DNA of 64,000 nt, taken from positions 62,981,909-63,045,908 of the forward strand of contig CM037782.1 of the NCBI GenBank assembly GCA_021229015.1, read 5' to 3'. Both the position numbers and the translations under genes were made by a program. The notes under the pieces are model-generated. The model was not told the DNA's origin and made no database searches. It saw only the letters and a program-made list of their open reading frames with translations. Below, piece by piece: positions 22,370-34,833 of the stretch (positions are counted from its first letter, which is position 1; the number at the start of each line of letters is the position of its first letter). Source of the DNA: Solen grandis. Its lineage: Eukaryota; Mollusca; Bivalvia; Adapedonta; Solenidae.

Positions 22370-23117
22370 TTACCGTATACACCGGCAGATTAGGCGCACC
22401 TTTTTTCCAGATAATTCAAGTTTATAGAGGGGGTGCGCCTTATATGATGATATACAGCTTTTCAGGTTTCTTTTTTCAATCACCGAGAAGTGAAAATTAC
22501 CGGTATACGATCTCAGAAAATGGATATACTGAAAGCCAATGAATACGATAATATGACACAAAGTCTATACGAAACCATGATAAACAATACCAGATTATTG
22601 CTTTTGTTCTTATTAGTTATCCTACAGGTATATTTCATGATAAAATGATCGTGAGAAACTGAAACAACTTGATGGAAGCCATTTTCAATATAAACAAATA
22701 AGTTTATTTTACAGGACCTCATGATGTATAGGAGAAACTTGACAGGTGGCAATTGTTACGTAATGTTTGTTAGTTGGGAGAATTTTGACAGGTGACAATG
22801 GTCCCCAGTGTTAGAATGCGGGGACACGGTTGAGTAATGTCATGTTATGAAAATGTGTCACCATTATCCTACCCGTCGCTAATGTAACGGTCTAACGCTA
22901 ATCTTATGCCATGTGTAAATAAAACAGTTCACCGTATGATTAGCCCGGTGACGTACGGATAGCTTTCGGTCTGTCAAAATGTACGACGGCGCAAATTTCA
23001 AAACAAGATTTCGCCGAATACGATACGATAAGTGATTTTTTTTTTCAAATAAGTTACCCTGAAAGTTAGGATGCGCCTAATACGTAGCTGCGCCTAATCT
23101 GACCGTGTATACGGTAA
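22370..23117. mobile_element. Non-autonomous DNA transposon with TTACCGTATACAC ends
   Basis: The 748-bp element has TIRs TTACCGTATACACCGGCAGA (then TTAGGCGCA) at the left and the complement at the right with two mismatches. TA flanks both ends, consistent with a TA target site. No intact ORF is present. It lies just downstream of exon 6 of the receptor, probably within its next intron. Confidence 0.75.
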
Positions 23118-23504
23118 TAAAAAAACAGCTTTATTTCATGAAACGAATGTTTTCTAATATATATGCTTTGAATGGGTGTTTGCTACACCTCTTATCTATG
23201 CCTGATCTTTATTATAACATGAAGTTAAAGTGAAGATATTTTTTTGATGCCTATGTTTTGATCAAGTTTTGTATTATTATAAATGACAATGGAATTAACA
23301 GTAGCTTTTATAAAGATGAAAAATCTGGTCTATAGATATTACAGAAATTTTGTTGTAAGAAAATATTACTGTCTCTATTGCAATTAAAGTATAAAACATC
23401 AAGATGTGTCTTAGATAGATACAGAAATGAAGATATTTTGTTTTCTTTTAATAATAGGTTTTATTGAAAAATAGACGAGAAAAACTGCAGTTTTTTTTTA
23501 GCTC

Positions 23505-23584
23505 ACCTGAGCACTATGTGCTCAAGGTGAGCTTTTCTGATCACCCTGCGTCCATCAGTCGTCGTCCGTCGTCATCAATTTGCT
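23505..23584 (+). mobile_element. AGCTCACCTGAGCAC element, 5-prime fragment
   Basis: It has the same palindromic start (AGCTCACCTGAGCAC, spacer, GTGCTCAAGGTGAGC) and CGTCGTCCGTCGTC tract as the element at 8791, then stops where the MITE at 23585 begins. Confidence 0.75.
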
Positions 23585-23630
23585 TTAACCCTTTGCCTCA
23601 TAGAGGATACCATGAAAATACCTATGAGAA
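23585..23630 (+). mobile_element. TTAACCCTTTCCCTC MITE, cut by the assembly gap
   Basis: TTTAACCCTTTGCCTCATAG and the next bases match the left end of the family. The sequence then runs into the N block. It directly follows the 5-prime fragment of an AGCTCACCTGAGCAC element. Confidence 0.75.
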
Positions 23631-23730
23631 NNNNNNNNNNNNNNNNNNNNNNNNNNNNNNNNNNNNNNNNNNNNNNNNNNNNNNNNNNNNNNNNNNNNNN
23701 NNNNNNNNNNNNNNNNNNNNNNNNNNNNNN
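23631..23730. other. Assembly gap of exactly 100 N
   Basis: A gap of exactly 100 N is the usual placeholder for a join of unknown size. The left flank is a truncated MITE and the right flank is inside a tandem satellite, so both real distance and true adjacency are uncertain. Confidence 0.97.
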
Positions 23731-26700
23731 CTCATAATATATGACAGGATTCGAGGGTCTGTGTGGCTGAAAGCTTTTGAGCTACGGAAGGTTGAATGTT
23801 CGAACCTCGCAAAAAACAAAACAAAAAAAAAAACAACTGTGCAAATGAGGGTAGGTCTACGAAAAACCTATCCGTTTTTGTTAGAGATCAGATAGAAGAA
23901 TTCTGTCTCCGGCATACCATTTGAAAGACGTATACACACAAAAGATATGGGGTGGCGAATTAAGAAAATGTGTGGTTTGTTCTCTAGAAATGGTCAAACT
24001 TCACTAAATTTTAGGAAAAATTAAAATATCAAAAACATGTTTTTGTCGCTCCTGACTTTATTTTCTGTTCATTCTTCATGAAATTTTCACACGATATGTA
24101 TTGTTATGTTTGAAAGGGCCTCACAATTCAAAAAATAAAAATGAATTAAAAGGTCAAGGTCATATTACGATTATTGTGTTTTTATTCGGCCACAAATAGC
24201 TCCAAAACTAAAAATATTTCATTGAGAGTATATGAACAAAAGTTTTAGTTCTTAAAGAGCTCTTTCTAGTGATGTTTAGTTTTTGAAGATCGGACTTGAT
24301 TTGGTCATTATACGGCAGTCCAAAATTTGATCCTTTTTTTGGAATAATTGTAAATCAGGTTTTATGCTTCAAATTCTGATACATGAGAATAAAAAGTTTG
24401 ACTTGTGCGACTAGTATACTTGATTGAACTATTTGCTGCTTTGCTAGGTACCTAACAGTAAAATTTTAATCAATTTTCTTTCTCATTTTGCCGCTAGGGG
24501 GCGCTTTTCTTGAAATCATTCTTTTGCTTATAACTCAAAAAGTTGAAAGTCCGATTCGAATGCGTTTTTTTTGCATTCTGTTCCCTGTTGATAGCCTCAT
24601 AACATATGACAGGATTCGAGGGTCTGTGTGGCTGAAAGCTTTTGAGCTACGGAAGGTTGAATGTTCGAACCTCGCAAAAAAAGGAAAAAAAACTGTGCAA
24701 ATGAGGGTAGGTCTACGAAAAACCTATCCGTTTTTGTTAGAGATCAGATAGAAGAATTCTGTCTCCGGCATACCATTTGAAAGACGTATACACACAAAAG
24801 ATATGGGGTGGCGAATTAAGAAAATGTGTGGTTTGTTCTCTAGAAATGGTCAAACTTCACTAAATTTTAGGAAAAATTAAAATATCAAAAACATGTTTTT
24901 GTCGCTCCTGACTTTATTTTCTGTTCATTCTTCATGAAATTTTCACACGATATGTATTGTTATGTTTGAAAGGGCCTCACAATTCAAAAAATAAAAATGA
25001 ATTGAAAAGGTCAAGGTCATATTACGATTATTGTGTTTTTATTCGGCCACAAATAGCTCCAAAACTAAAAATATTTCATTGAGAGTATATGAACAAAAGT
25101 TTTAGTTCTTAAAGAGCTCTTTCTAGTGATGTTTAGTTTTTGAAGATCGGACTTGATTTGGTCATTATACGGCAGTCCAAAATTTGATCCTTTTTTTGGA
25201 ATAATTGTAAATCAGGTTTTATGCTTCAAATTCTGATACATGAGAATAAAAAGTTTGACTTGTGCGACTAGTATACTTGATTGAACTATTTGCTGCTTTG
25301 CTAGGTACCTAACAGTAAAATTTTAATCAATTTTCTTTCTCATTTTGCCGCTAGGGGGCGCTTTTCTTGAAATCATTCTTTTGCTTATAACTCAAAAAGT
25401 TGAAAGTCCGATTCGAATGCGTTTTTTTGCATTCTGTTCCCTGTTGATAGCCTCATAACATATGACAGGATTCGAGGGTCTGTGTGGCTGAAAGCTTTTG
25501 AGCTACGGAAGGTTGAATGTTCGAACCTCGCAAAAAAAGAAAAAAAAAACTGTGCAAATGAGGGTAGGTCTACGAAAAACCTATCCGTTTTTGTTAGAGA
25601 TCAGATAGAAGAATTCTGTCTCCGGCATACCATTTGAAAGACGTATACACACAAAAGATGTGGGGTGGCGAATTAAGAAAATGTGTGGTTTGTTCTCTAG
25701 AAATGGTCAAACTTCACTAAATTTTAGGAAAAATTAAAATATCAAAAACATGTTTTTGTCGCTCCTGACTTTATTTTCTGTTCATTCTTCATGAAATTTT
25801 CACACGATATGTATTGTTATGTTTGAAAGGGCCTCACAATTCAAAAAATAAAAATGCATTGAAAAGGTCAAGGTCATATTACGATTATTGTGTTTTTATT
25901 CGGCCACAAATAGCTCCAAAACTAAAAATATTTCATTGAGAGTATATGAACAAAAGTTTTAGTTCTTAAAGAGCTCTTTCTAGTGATGTTTAGTTTTTGA
26001 AGATCGGACTTGATTTGGTCATTATACGGCCCAAAATTTGTTTTTTTGGAATAATTGTAAATCAGGTTTTATGCTTCAAATTCTGATACATGAGAATAAA
26101 AAGTTTGACTTGTGCGACTAGTATACTTGATTGAACTATTTGCTGCTTTGCTAGGTACCTAACAGTAAAATTTTAATCAATTTTCTTTCTCATTTTGCCG
26201 CTAGGGGGCGCTTTTCTTGAAATCATTCTTTTGCTTATAACTCAAAAAGTTGAAAGTCCGATTCGAATGCGTTTTTTTTGCATTCTGTTCCCTGTTGATA
26301 GCCTCATAACATATGACAGGATTCGAGGGTCTGTGTGGCTGAAAGCTTTTGAGCTACGGAAGGTTGAATGTTCGAACCTCGCAAAAAAAGAAAAAAAAAA
26401 CTGTGCAAATGAGGGTAGGTCTACGAAAAACCTATCCGTTTTTGTTAGAGATCAGATAGAAGAATTCTGTCTCCGGCATACCATTTGAAAGACGTATACA
26501 CACAAAAGATATGGGGTGGCGAATTAAGAAAATGTGTGGTTTGTTCTCTAGAAATGGTCAAACTTCACTAAATTTTAGGAAAAATTAAAATATCAAAAAC
26601 ATGTTTTTGTCGCTCCTGACTTTATTTTCTGTTCATTCTTCATGAAATTTTCACACGATATGTATTGTTATGTTTGAAAGGGCCTCACAATTCAAAAAAT

Positions 26701-28100
26701 AAAAATGCATTGAAAAGGTCAAGGTCATATTACGATTATTGTGTTTTTATTCGGCCACAAATAGCTCCAAAACTAAAAATATTTCATTGAGAGTATATGA
26801 ACAAAAGTTTTAGTTCTTAAAGAGCTCTTTCTAGTGATGTTTAGTTTTTGAAGATCGGACTTGATTTGGTCATTATACGGCAGTCCAAAATTTGATCCTT
26901 TTTTTGGAATAATTGTAAATCAGGTTTTATGCTTCAAATTCTGATACATGAGAATAAAAAGTTTGACTTGTGCGACTAGTATACTTGATTGAACTATTTG
27001 CTGCTTTGCTAGGTACCTAACAGTAAAATTTTAATCAATTTTCTTTCTCATTTTGCCGCTAGGGGGCGCTTTTCTTGAAATCATTCTTTTGCTTATAACT
27101 CAAAAAGTTGAAAGTCCGATTCGAATGCGTTTTTTTTGCATTCTGTTCCCTGTTGATAGCCTCATAACATATGATAGGATTCGAGGGTCCGTGTGGCTGA
27201 AAGCTTTTGAGCTACGGAAGGTTGAATGTTCGAACCTCGCAAAAAAAGAAAAAAAAACTGTGCAAATGAGGGTAGGTCTACGAAAAACCTATCCGTTTTT
27301 GTTAGAGATCAGATAGAAGAATTCCGTCTCTGGCATACCATTTGAAAGACGTATACACAAAAAATATGGGGTGGCGATTTTAAGAAATGGATGGTTTGTC
27401 CACTAGAAACGGTCAAACTTCACTTAAATTTAGGAAAAATTAAAATTCCAAAAACATGTTTTTTGTCGCTCCTGACTTTATTTTTTGTTTATTCGTCATG
27501 AAATTTTCACACATTATGTTTTGGTAAGTTTGAAAGGGCCTCACAAATAAAAAGTTTAAAAAACATTGAAAAGGTCAATGTCATATTACGATAATTGTGT
27601 TTTTATTCGGCCACAAAGTGCTCCAAATCTAAAAATATTTCATTGAGAGTATATAAACAAAGGTTTTAGTTCTTGAGGAGCTCTTTCAAGTGATGTTTAG
27701 TTTTTGGAGATCGGACTTGATTTGTTCATTTTACGGCAGTCCAAAGTTTGATCCTTTTTTGGAATAATTGTTAATCAGATTTTATGCTTCAAGTTGTGAT
27801 ATATAAGAAAAAGAATGTTCAGCTAGTGCGACTTATATACTTGTTTGAACTATTTGCTGTTTTTGCAATTTTGTTTCTAATTTTGCCGCTAGAGGGCGTT
27901 TTGCTTAAAATCACTCTTTTGCTTATAACTCAAATTGTTAAAGTCTGATTGAAATGCGGTTTTCAGCATTTTGTTCCTTGTTGACAGCACCACAGAATGT
28001 GATGGATTTCAAGGGACAGGGTATGGGAAAATATTTGCGCTAGAAGAGTTTGAATGTTCTAACATTGCAAAAAAAAAAAACAACTGCAAATGAGAGTAGG
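23731..28100 (+). repeat. Satellite of about 855 bp, nearly five tandem units
   Basis: The landmark GCCGCTAGGGGGCGC recurs at 24490, 25347, 26197, 27055 and (as CTAGAGGGCG) 27885, giving spacings of 857, 850, 858 and 830 bp. The inner units are almost identical; the last is clearly diverged. Open frames of 87-97 codons repeat once per unit, but they start at non-ATG codons and vary in a poly-A stretch, so I do not call them genes. Each unit has a tRNA B-box-like TGTTCGAACCTCGC. Confidence 0.93.
24151..26727 (+). promoter_or_regulatory. AGGTCAAGGTCA in four satellite units
   Basis: Perfect AGGTCAAGGTCA occurs at 24151, 25008, 25865 and 26716; the diverged fifth unit has AGGTCAATGTCA. This is a direct repeat of the nuclear-receptor half-site with zero spacing (DR0) and also contains TCAAGGTCA, the extended monomer site. 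The sequence match is certain; a regulatory role is not shown. Confidence 0.35.
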
Positions 28101-29308
28101 TCTTCAAAAACCTTTTCGTTCTGTTTCATATTGAAAATTGTGGCTGAGTTGAAATAAAGTGTTCAAGTTGATTACTTCTTCACACTGTTAACCATTGTAC
28201 TAAGATAGAAATGTTATGGAAATAAAGTTTTGTTCTTTTCTGAGACAATTCAGCCAATTATGCCTATAAGAAATTGCCATACCCGGTGAACATACTAAAT
28301 ATTAAAGCATGATCTAATAAACTGAATACATGTATCATAAACATATTTTATTTTACATCTGAGCATGTTTTCCTGTCCACTTAATTAATTTTTCATGTCT
28401 AACAAATTATAAAAACATTCTACTTTTTTTTTTTAAAAACAAACTGTTAACTCGTCAGGATTGTCACGTATGTATTTTTACAGTGAAAAGAAAAAAAAAA
28501 AAAAAAGAAAATCTTTGGTTGTTATGAAGTTACAAACAATATATATTTTCCACCCATTTTGAGATCTAACACTGGACATAAAGCATGGAAATTGTCATGA
28601 AGAATGATATAATTAAAGTAAATATATGTATATTTAAAGAGCACAAATATGTCCTTTGTTTCCTTGCATATCATAGAACACACATACAAGTTGATAATTA
28701 CAGACTATAACATATTTTTAAAATACATGTATAACCAAAACGTGCTGGACAGAAAAAAATATGATTATGTGTTGAAATAGCATCTCTTAACAATAAACGT
28801 TTAAGCAATGGACAAAAAAAATCAACAACTTGTATTATATATCAAAATATAGTTTATTAGCTTACTAGCATGTGAGCAAAAAATATGAAAAGGAGACTCA
28901 ATAATGACAATTGTTATCGTCAGTGCATGATAAAAAAGAAATTACTTGTTTCTACTAACCCGACCGACCCTAGTTTTTGTGCCGACCCTTAACTTCTTTC
29001 CCTAGAATTGGAGATATTACGGCCATAGTCAAACCCTCTAAAAAGGAAAAAGAAAAAAAAAATCAGAAAAAAAGTTTTGCCCGATTTCCTACACAGGTAC
29101 TTGAGGACAGGACCCTGTCTTTATCAATAAGAAAAAAAATCACGATAGGCTATACATAATAAACAACGTTGTTTTATATATAGTGATGCTTTTATTTATA
29201 AAGACATGGATAGTAAACGGTAGATTTATTTGGATGTGAATATTTTGATACATAAACTCAATGTAAATGGTGAATTAAAGTTGAAAACCGCTATATTCAA
29301 AACGTTTC

Positions 29309-29341
<33 letters not shown>

Positions 29342-30240
29342 GGGGGAGGGGAGGGTCACAGCTAGGGTCCTGTCCTCAAGTACCTGTGATTTCTACATTA
29401 TTTTCAATGGCGATGTTAGTAAAAACAAATTTTCTTTTTGCCTTATTGGATTTATACATAATTATGTAGCACTGGTATAGTAAAATTGAGATAAAGAAAA
29501 CAACATATTTGATTATTATCGTCTTAAATCTATACACCATTTACCTTATTTTAAAACATTATACATGGACATCATATGATAAAAAGGTGCGAAAAATTAA
29601 CACATATTTTCAGTAAAATGGATGCACTAACATGATCTTAGTGTACACATCCGGAAATCACCAGAACAACAGCAGCAGTAGCATCAGCACCAATAATATC
29701 ATCATAAATGACGTCGAGTTTTGTTCCAAACTTTTTTTGGCAAACAACAACAACAACAACAGATAAAAAGCTTGAATCTAACGAATCGCACAAGGGATAA
29801 GAACGGAAAGTAGGTCCTAAGTATGGAACGCAATAGCTGCCTTAACATAAGCCGATGTATTATATCGTGATAGTTCACAATGACGGTTCGTGCAAATCGT
29901 AGAAATTGTTGTTTAAAAATAATTAAAATATGTTATGATCTTTCATAAATACATAATCCCTATTTGCATTATACAATGATCATTCTACATTTTATGATGG
30001 TCACATGACATTACATGTTGACCATTGATAATGCTATGATGGTCATTTGTCATTATAAGATGTTCGTTAGTCTTCTCTGGTGGTCGCGGCCTGTATGATG
30101 CCCACATTTCATTACATACTGTTCATGATTAATATACGATGATAATCTATCATTATATACGCTAACTTAAAATTACATGATGATCTGTATCTTTACACGA
30201 TGATCTTTTGTCATTTTATAATGGTCATTTATATTTATTT
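28101..30240 (+). other. Repeat-rich DNA without gene
   Basis: Apart from the element at 29092, I see poly-A/T runs, (AAC)n at 29747-29760 and a degenerate repeat of about 25-30 bp at 29980-30235 containing ATGATGGTCATTTGTCATTA. No exon can be supported. Confidence 0.5.
29092..29388. mobile_element. Element with 25-bp perfect inverted termini
   Basis: Positions 29092-29116 (CACAGGTACTTGAGGACAGG then ACCCT) are the exact complement of 29364-29388. Flanks ATTTCCTA and ATTTCTAC are similar, perhaps a worn 8-bp target duplication as in hAT elements. Inside are a (GT)n run at 29311-29339 and no ORF. Confidence 0.55.
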
Positions 30241-30242
30241 CT

Positions 30243-30425
30243 GACTTTAACACTCACTCAGCCCCTCACCGCGTGGATTCGAATCCCGGCATGGTAATTC
30301 GGATTTTCATGTGAGGAAGCCTTCAGCTGGCTTGCGGTAGGTCGGTGGTCCTACCCGGATGCCTCCGTGCATTCGGGGTCTTCCTTCACCTGTAATTAGC
30401 TGGACGTTGCTATATGACTGAACTA
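30243..30425 (+). mobile_element. SINE family 1, 5-prime truncated
   Basis: It carries the tRNA B-box GTGGATTCGAATCCC and the body with GTGAGGAAGCCTTCAGCTGG, GGTCGGTGGTCCTACCCGGA and TGTAATTAGCTGGACG. The A-box side is missing. Confidence 0.8.
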
Positions 30426-30450
30426 ATGACAACGGGTCAGCTAGTCCTGG

Positions 30451-30710
30451 TTTGTGTGTTTGTTGTGTTTAACGTCCCATCAACAGTATTTCAGTCATTT
30501 GGAGACGATGTCTACTTGAGACAGATATCTAGTTCTGCCACACTGCAGTATCACGCCTTAGACATGTGGGATGATACCACACTGAGTCACATTTTCCTGA
30601 CGCCGGGCCAACCAGTTCTGGAACTACCCTTATATGCTGAGCGCCAACTAGTCCCGGAATAACCCTTATATGCTAATCGAAACGTAAGGGAGTAATACCC
30701 ATACCACTTG
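30451..30710 (-). mobile_element. SINE family 2 fragment
   Basis: The sequence from TTTAACGTCCCATCAACAGT to CTAGTCCCGGAATAACCC matches the body of the copy at 19399 on the opposite strand. It follows the SINE family 1 copy by 25 bp. Confidence 0.75.
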
Positions 30711-32727
30711 GTATTGTTGATAATACACGCTATTTAAAACACAAATTATATGCGTGTCTATGCATTTTAAAAATATATTATCTTGCACTTAAGTGAAATT
30801 TTGTCTGATATCCTTGAAAATAGCCTAGTAAAACAATAAACGATCCATATCGATAGATAGAAGCGCAAATGATACTTCAGTATTTGGCTTTTTTTTGTCA
30901 GTTCTTTGCGTTTTTTTTGTTGTTTTTTTTTTTTAATTACGCATTGTGTATATTGAAATGCACAAAACGTTTTATAAGTATGCATCGTTCTTTAAACAGG
31001 CATTAAATAGGCAAAATGGCAAAAACACATTCTATAAATGCTAAAGGACAGTATGTAATGCCGAAATACATGGACAAAACATTCTGACAATTAAGCATCG
31101 TATAATAAGAAATGAACATATCATATAACGATATTTTAACATCATATAACGGCATATGAACACCATATAACAGTATATAACGGTATCTGAATATCATATA
31201 ATGATATGTGAGCATCATATAACGTGATATGTACACAATATTACGATATTTGAACACCACGTAACGACACCGTAGCCTCATATAACGACTTTCTGGCAGC
31301 ATAAAGAGACAAACGCACATTGCATAATGACAAGTGGGCATTATATAATGGAAAATAACACCACATTGAATTTTGTTTGCATCATAGTATGTCAAACACA
31401 CATCGTTGAATTGTGTTTGCCTGTGTTAAGGCAGGTATGGCATTCCATACCCAATCACTATAATGTATGTATTTTGTTAAGTGATTTATGACCAACCTTT
31501 ATGCCAAACCCCTTTGATAAATCTATGCGATAAATCATAAACACTAGATATATGCGACAAAAATACATTACATCTCATTTGCACAAACCATACTTATTTC
31601 AATGTTACGTCAACTGGTCCATATAATGTTATGGGCCGATATAATGTAATATATATAGACAGGGTGACGTCATCGCTAAATCAAATTTATCGATGTGTAG
31701 ATTTAACGAGTATTTGTGTGTTTGTTTTGGAAAATGACACAATGACTGCTGACGGATCTGCATCTTTTACAACTAACAGACCCAAATAAAAAGGGTGTGA
31801 AATATTCAGTAACACTTTTTAAAAACCATATGGTAGAAAAAAAGGACTTGGAGAATTGTACCAAAATTAAGAATTAAATGCAACAAAAATTCGGTAAAAG
31901 AAATTGAAATTTGCGTTGATATTAAATTTCGTTGATTATGAAACTAAGGGAATTTCGTGGGTACATTTATTAGTGAATCTGTGTTCTAGAAAACGTGAGG
32001 TCTATATAAGAGACAGGTTTTTGTCATGACTAATATTCATGGATAAAACACTCCACGAAATCGACGGAAATTAGTGTCCCATGAAAATCAGTGATTTCAC
32101 AGTAACATTTCGGGCGAAATGCAAGCTCAGCTGCTCTTCAGCCAATAATATATGTTAAACATAACTAAATATTCTTTCACCAGTGGTGAATTACCCAATG
32201 TCCATTGCGTGAAAAAAATCTATAAAGACTATGTCATTCAATTAAATACATCTATAAAGAAATGTGAATTGTATAGTGTACAAAAAGCAACACAAAATTC
32301 AGCAGAACAATCCTTTGATAAAGAAAAATAATTCTGACACAGAAAAAGTGAATATTTTTTTAAATGTTTTTCCTTTTCCTGCAGGATCATGTCAATGTAG
32401 GTGGAAATATGTTTCACTAATGAATCTATCAAATATTCTCGCAGGAAATAATTTTGTCAGATATTTGTATTTTCAGCACCTGTAATTAGATTATCTAGAC
32501 AGCAAAACCGCTCCTGAAAAAAGGGCAATGGTTAAGAATTAAAAACAGATAAATAAATAACGCTCCCAGTGGGGAATGTATCAAAGTGTTCTAGTTTATG
32601 ATTATTAAGACTAGATAGTCTAGATAGGATAAGAATGTTTAGACATAAACAATATCTTTCTTCGTCATCTCTCTGATTAAGAAAGGAACACATCTGCAAA
32701 TCGTACCACGATAATAGACTCCCACAG
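30711..32727 (+). other. Non-genic DNA with degenerate repeats
   Basis: A degenerate repeat of about 20-25 bp (CATATAACGATATTTGAACA type) runs at about 31090-31290 and accounts for a 132-codon minus-strand open frame. A MITE of the TACTGT family lies at about 31895-32104. The rest shows nothing. Confidence 0.5.
31895..32104 (+). mobile_element. TACTGT-family MITE, worn copy
   Basis: It is about 75-80 percent similar by eye to the copy at 39740: shared TTAAATTTCGTTGATTATG, GTTCTAGAAAACGTGAG, AGTGTCCCATGAAAAT and the end GATTTCACAGTA. The left terminus is degraded. Confidence 0.65.
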
Positions 32728-33240
32728 TTTTTAGTTGTGTGTGACCTACTCACAACTAAAGTACCTACATTCTGAGCATCCGTTTCGTTTAACTGAAAAC
32801 CGAATAACCTTTCAAATTTGTATAAATGATCGAACGATTGAACAAAATTCTACAACACAGGTATGTTGAGATTCAGCTAAAGTGTTGAAACTCAATTTTG
32901 AGTAAGAAAAAAAATATCTAAGCGACACAATAAATGTGTGTGGCACAAAAGCAGAGAAGAACTAATTTCTCTGTGATGTTGCGTAACTGTCACTTGACCA
33001 TGCGATAGAATATAATTTCTTTTGATACAAAGGTGGCTCATGGGTGAATTCGGATTGTGGCTGTGCATGTTTCCGTCATTTTGTGGTGTTATCCATATAG
33101 AAAGCTTAAATTCCGATACAAATCCATGTAACTTACAAATCATCACATCAAGCTAGCGAACTCAGATACCTCCAGTGGTTATTTTATGCACTATAGAATG
33201 GCCGATACCTGTATATCTGCTATCCGAAGTTGCTTAAAAG
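32728..33240. repeat. Copy of the SLC16-like gene upstream region
   Basis: It aligns in the same orientation with 51098-51567, at roughly 75-80 percent identity by eye. Shared blocks include ACCTACATTCTGAGCATCCG, AACTAATTTCTCT, TCACTTGACCATG and AAATCCATGTAAC. No SLC16-like exon lies beside it. It could be a duplicated promoter region or an unrecognised interspersed repeat. Confidence 0.7.
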
Positions 33241-33329
33241 CGAGCCACTAATATTTGCATCTATAAATAGAGACTGTGCCGTTGCTCGGTTATATAAGAT
33301 CCTGAGAGTTCTAATCAAAGCGTTGATAG

Positions 33330-33523
33330 CGCTAAGAGAACAGGTGGAGGAAGACCTCGAGTACACAGAGGTACCCGGGTAGAACCACCGACCTACCGCA
33401 AGCCAGTTGGAAGGCTTCCTCAGATGAAAAATCCGAAATTCCTACCGGGATTCGAACCCACAGCGGTGAGGGGCTGAGAGATTTGTAGTCGACGACTGTA
33501 ACCGCTCGGCCACGGCGGCCCCC
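33330..33523 (-). mobile_element. SINE family 1 copy
   Basis: On the minus strand it reads from a tRNA-like head (GGGGGCCGCCGTGGCCGAGC, B-box TGGGTTCGAATCCC) into the same body as the copy at 37291. It has no intact 3-prime tail. Confidence 0.8.
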
Positions 33524-34212
33524 AAAAAAGATTTGTACAACAAACTAAAATATCCGAAAATATATCTGCCTGAGATTGCTTCACTACTCAATTTTGAACT
33601 TGATGTGATGCGAACTTCGGCGCAGTGAGACAGGTTCGGGATCTCCTGCGTTGGAGATTGGTCAGGGTGTTACAGATGTAGTGCGCATTGCTTAGAAATA
33701 GAGAGAATATATATGTTTGAAAATTGCTCGGAAGGTTTATGTATATTATGTAATGACAATGTCGTTGAAGGCATTGCTGATAATTCTATTAAAAAATACA
33801 TGTACGTGATATAGTTTTGTCACCGAAAATAATCCATCAATCATTCAATCTTAATCATGGCCTTTCAAATGCTTTAAAAGACTTCTGTGCAGATGCAAGC
33901 ATCTATTGATTTGGGATTTACAGACCTTATTGCCCAAAGTCTATAAAATGCTTGTGCTTACTATAAAATTCCTACGACACTTGATGGAACATGATCACAA
34001 TTTAATGATGGATTGCTTACCTTAAATTCTATAATATACGAGAAACCACGTTTACAAATGTATGTATGTGTTTCATGGTATCTTCGCTTGTGCATTGTTA
34101 CATGTACAATATATAAACATTCAAGTACTGTTTTCACTAGATTGGCCTTTAGACTATATTGTATAAAAATAAGTAACTATCAAGTGTGAATTGTTTATCT
34201 CACCATCTTTAT

Positions 34213-34297
34213 CCATCGTCGAATACCCCCGGCTAACTTATTCCGTTTCATTACATGCCTTCATTATCTATCGATCGGCCGTGGGTATTCGACGATG
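34213..34297. repeat. Short foldback, CATCGTCGAATACCC
   Basis: CATCGTCGAATACCCCCGGC at 34217 and GGCCGTGGGTATTCGACGATG near 34277 are inverted, about 40 bp apart. A related single arm (GGGCGTGGGTATACGACGATG) lies near 61900. Confidence 0.6.
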
Positions 34298-34651
34298 TCT
34301 TTATCTTGATTAATGAAAACGGCATTATGTCCAAAACCGTAAAAAATACAGATTCTTAATATGCACACGAAGAACGCTCTCCATCAAAATCATAAGTGGA
34401 TATCGAGTGGAAAAGGAATAAAATGGAAGAAATTAGCACTTTCATCGTCATCAAATATATATACGCAGGCTTGTCGGGACTTCTTTCGTTATCACAATGT
34501 AATTTCCGCCTCGAGGTCTGTATCTTTCTTTATTTTGGACTTTGGACAACATTTGGCTAATGTGTTTAGTATAACAGCTAGGGCGCCACACGATGCTGGA
34601 ACATACAAAGAAACAAAGCTTGTTATTTAGCATTACCAAACCAGATCAATA

Positions 34652-34833
34652 TACAGTCAAACCTGCGTTAAATGGTCAGTCAAGAGAACAAGAGAAAGTG
34701 GCCGCTCAACAGATGTGACCGCTAAATAAAGTTCATTTGTATTACAAAATTCTACAGGTTAGTATACAAAATTGACCGCTATATGCAGGTTGACCGCTAA
34801 GTACAGGTGGCCGCTAATACAGTTTCAACTGTA
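34652..34833 (+). mobile_element. TACAGT MITE (GACCGCTAA family)
   Basis: The ends TACAGTCAAACCTGCGTTAA and AATACAGTTTCAACTGTA form imperfect TIRs. Inside are repeated TGACCGCTAA/GGCCGCTAA motifs. No ORF. Confidence 0.75.

Noticed and set aside
23450..23505. Possible receptor exon (VLLKNRREKLQ after an AATAATAG)
   Set aside because: It runs into a poly-T and a transposon end, has no donor and no match to a ligand-binding domain.
24488..27316. Repeated 87-97 codon frames in the satellite
   Set aside because: They start at non-ATG codons, end differently depending on poly-A length, and exist only as part of the tandem unit.
31003..31401. 132-codon minus-strand frame rich in Tyr and Arg
   Set aside because: Comes from a degenerate ATATAACG repeat; no family match.
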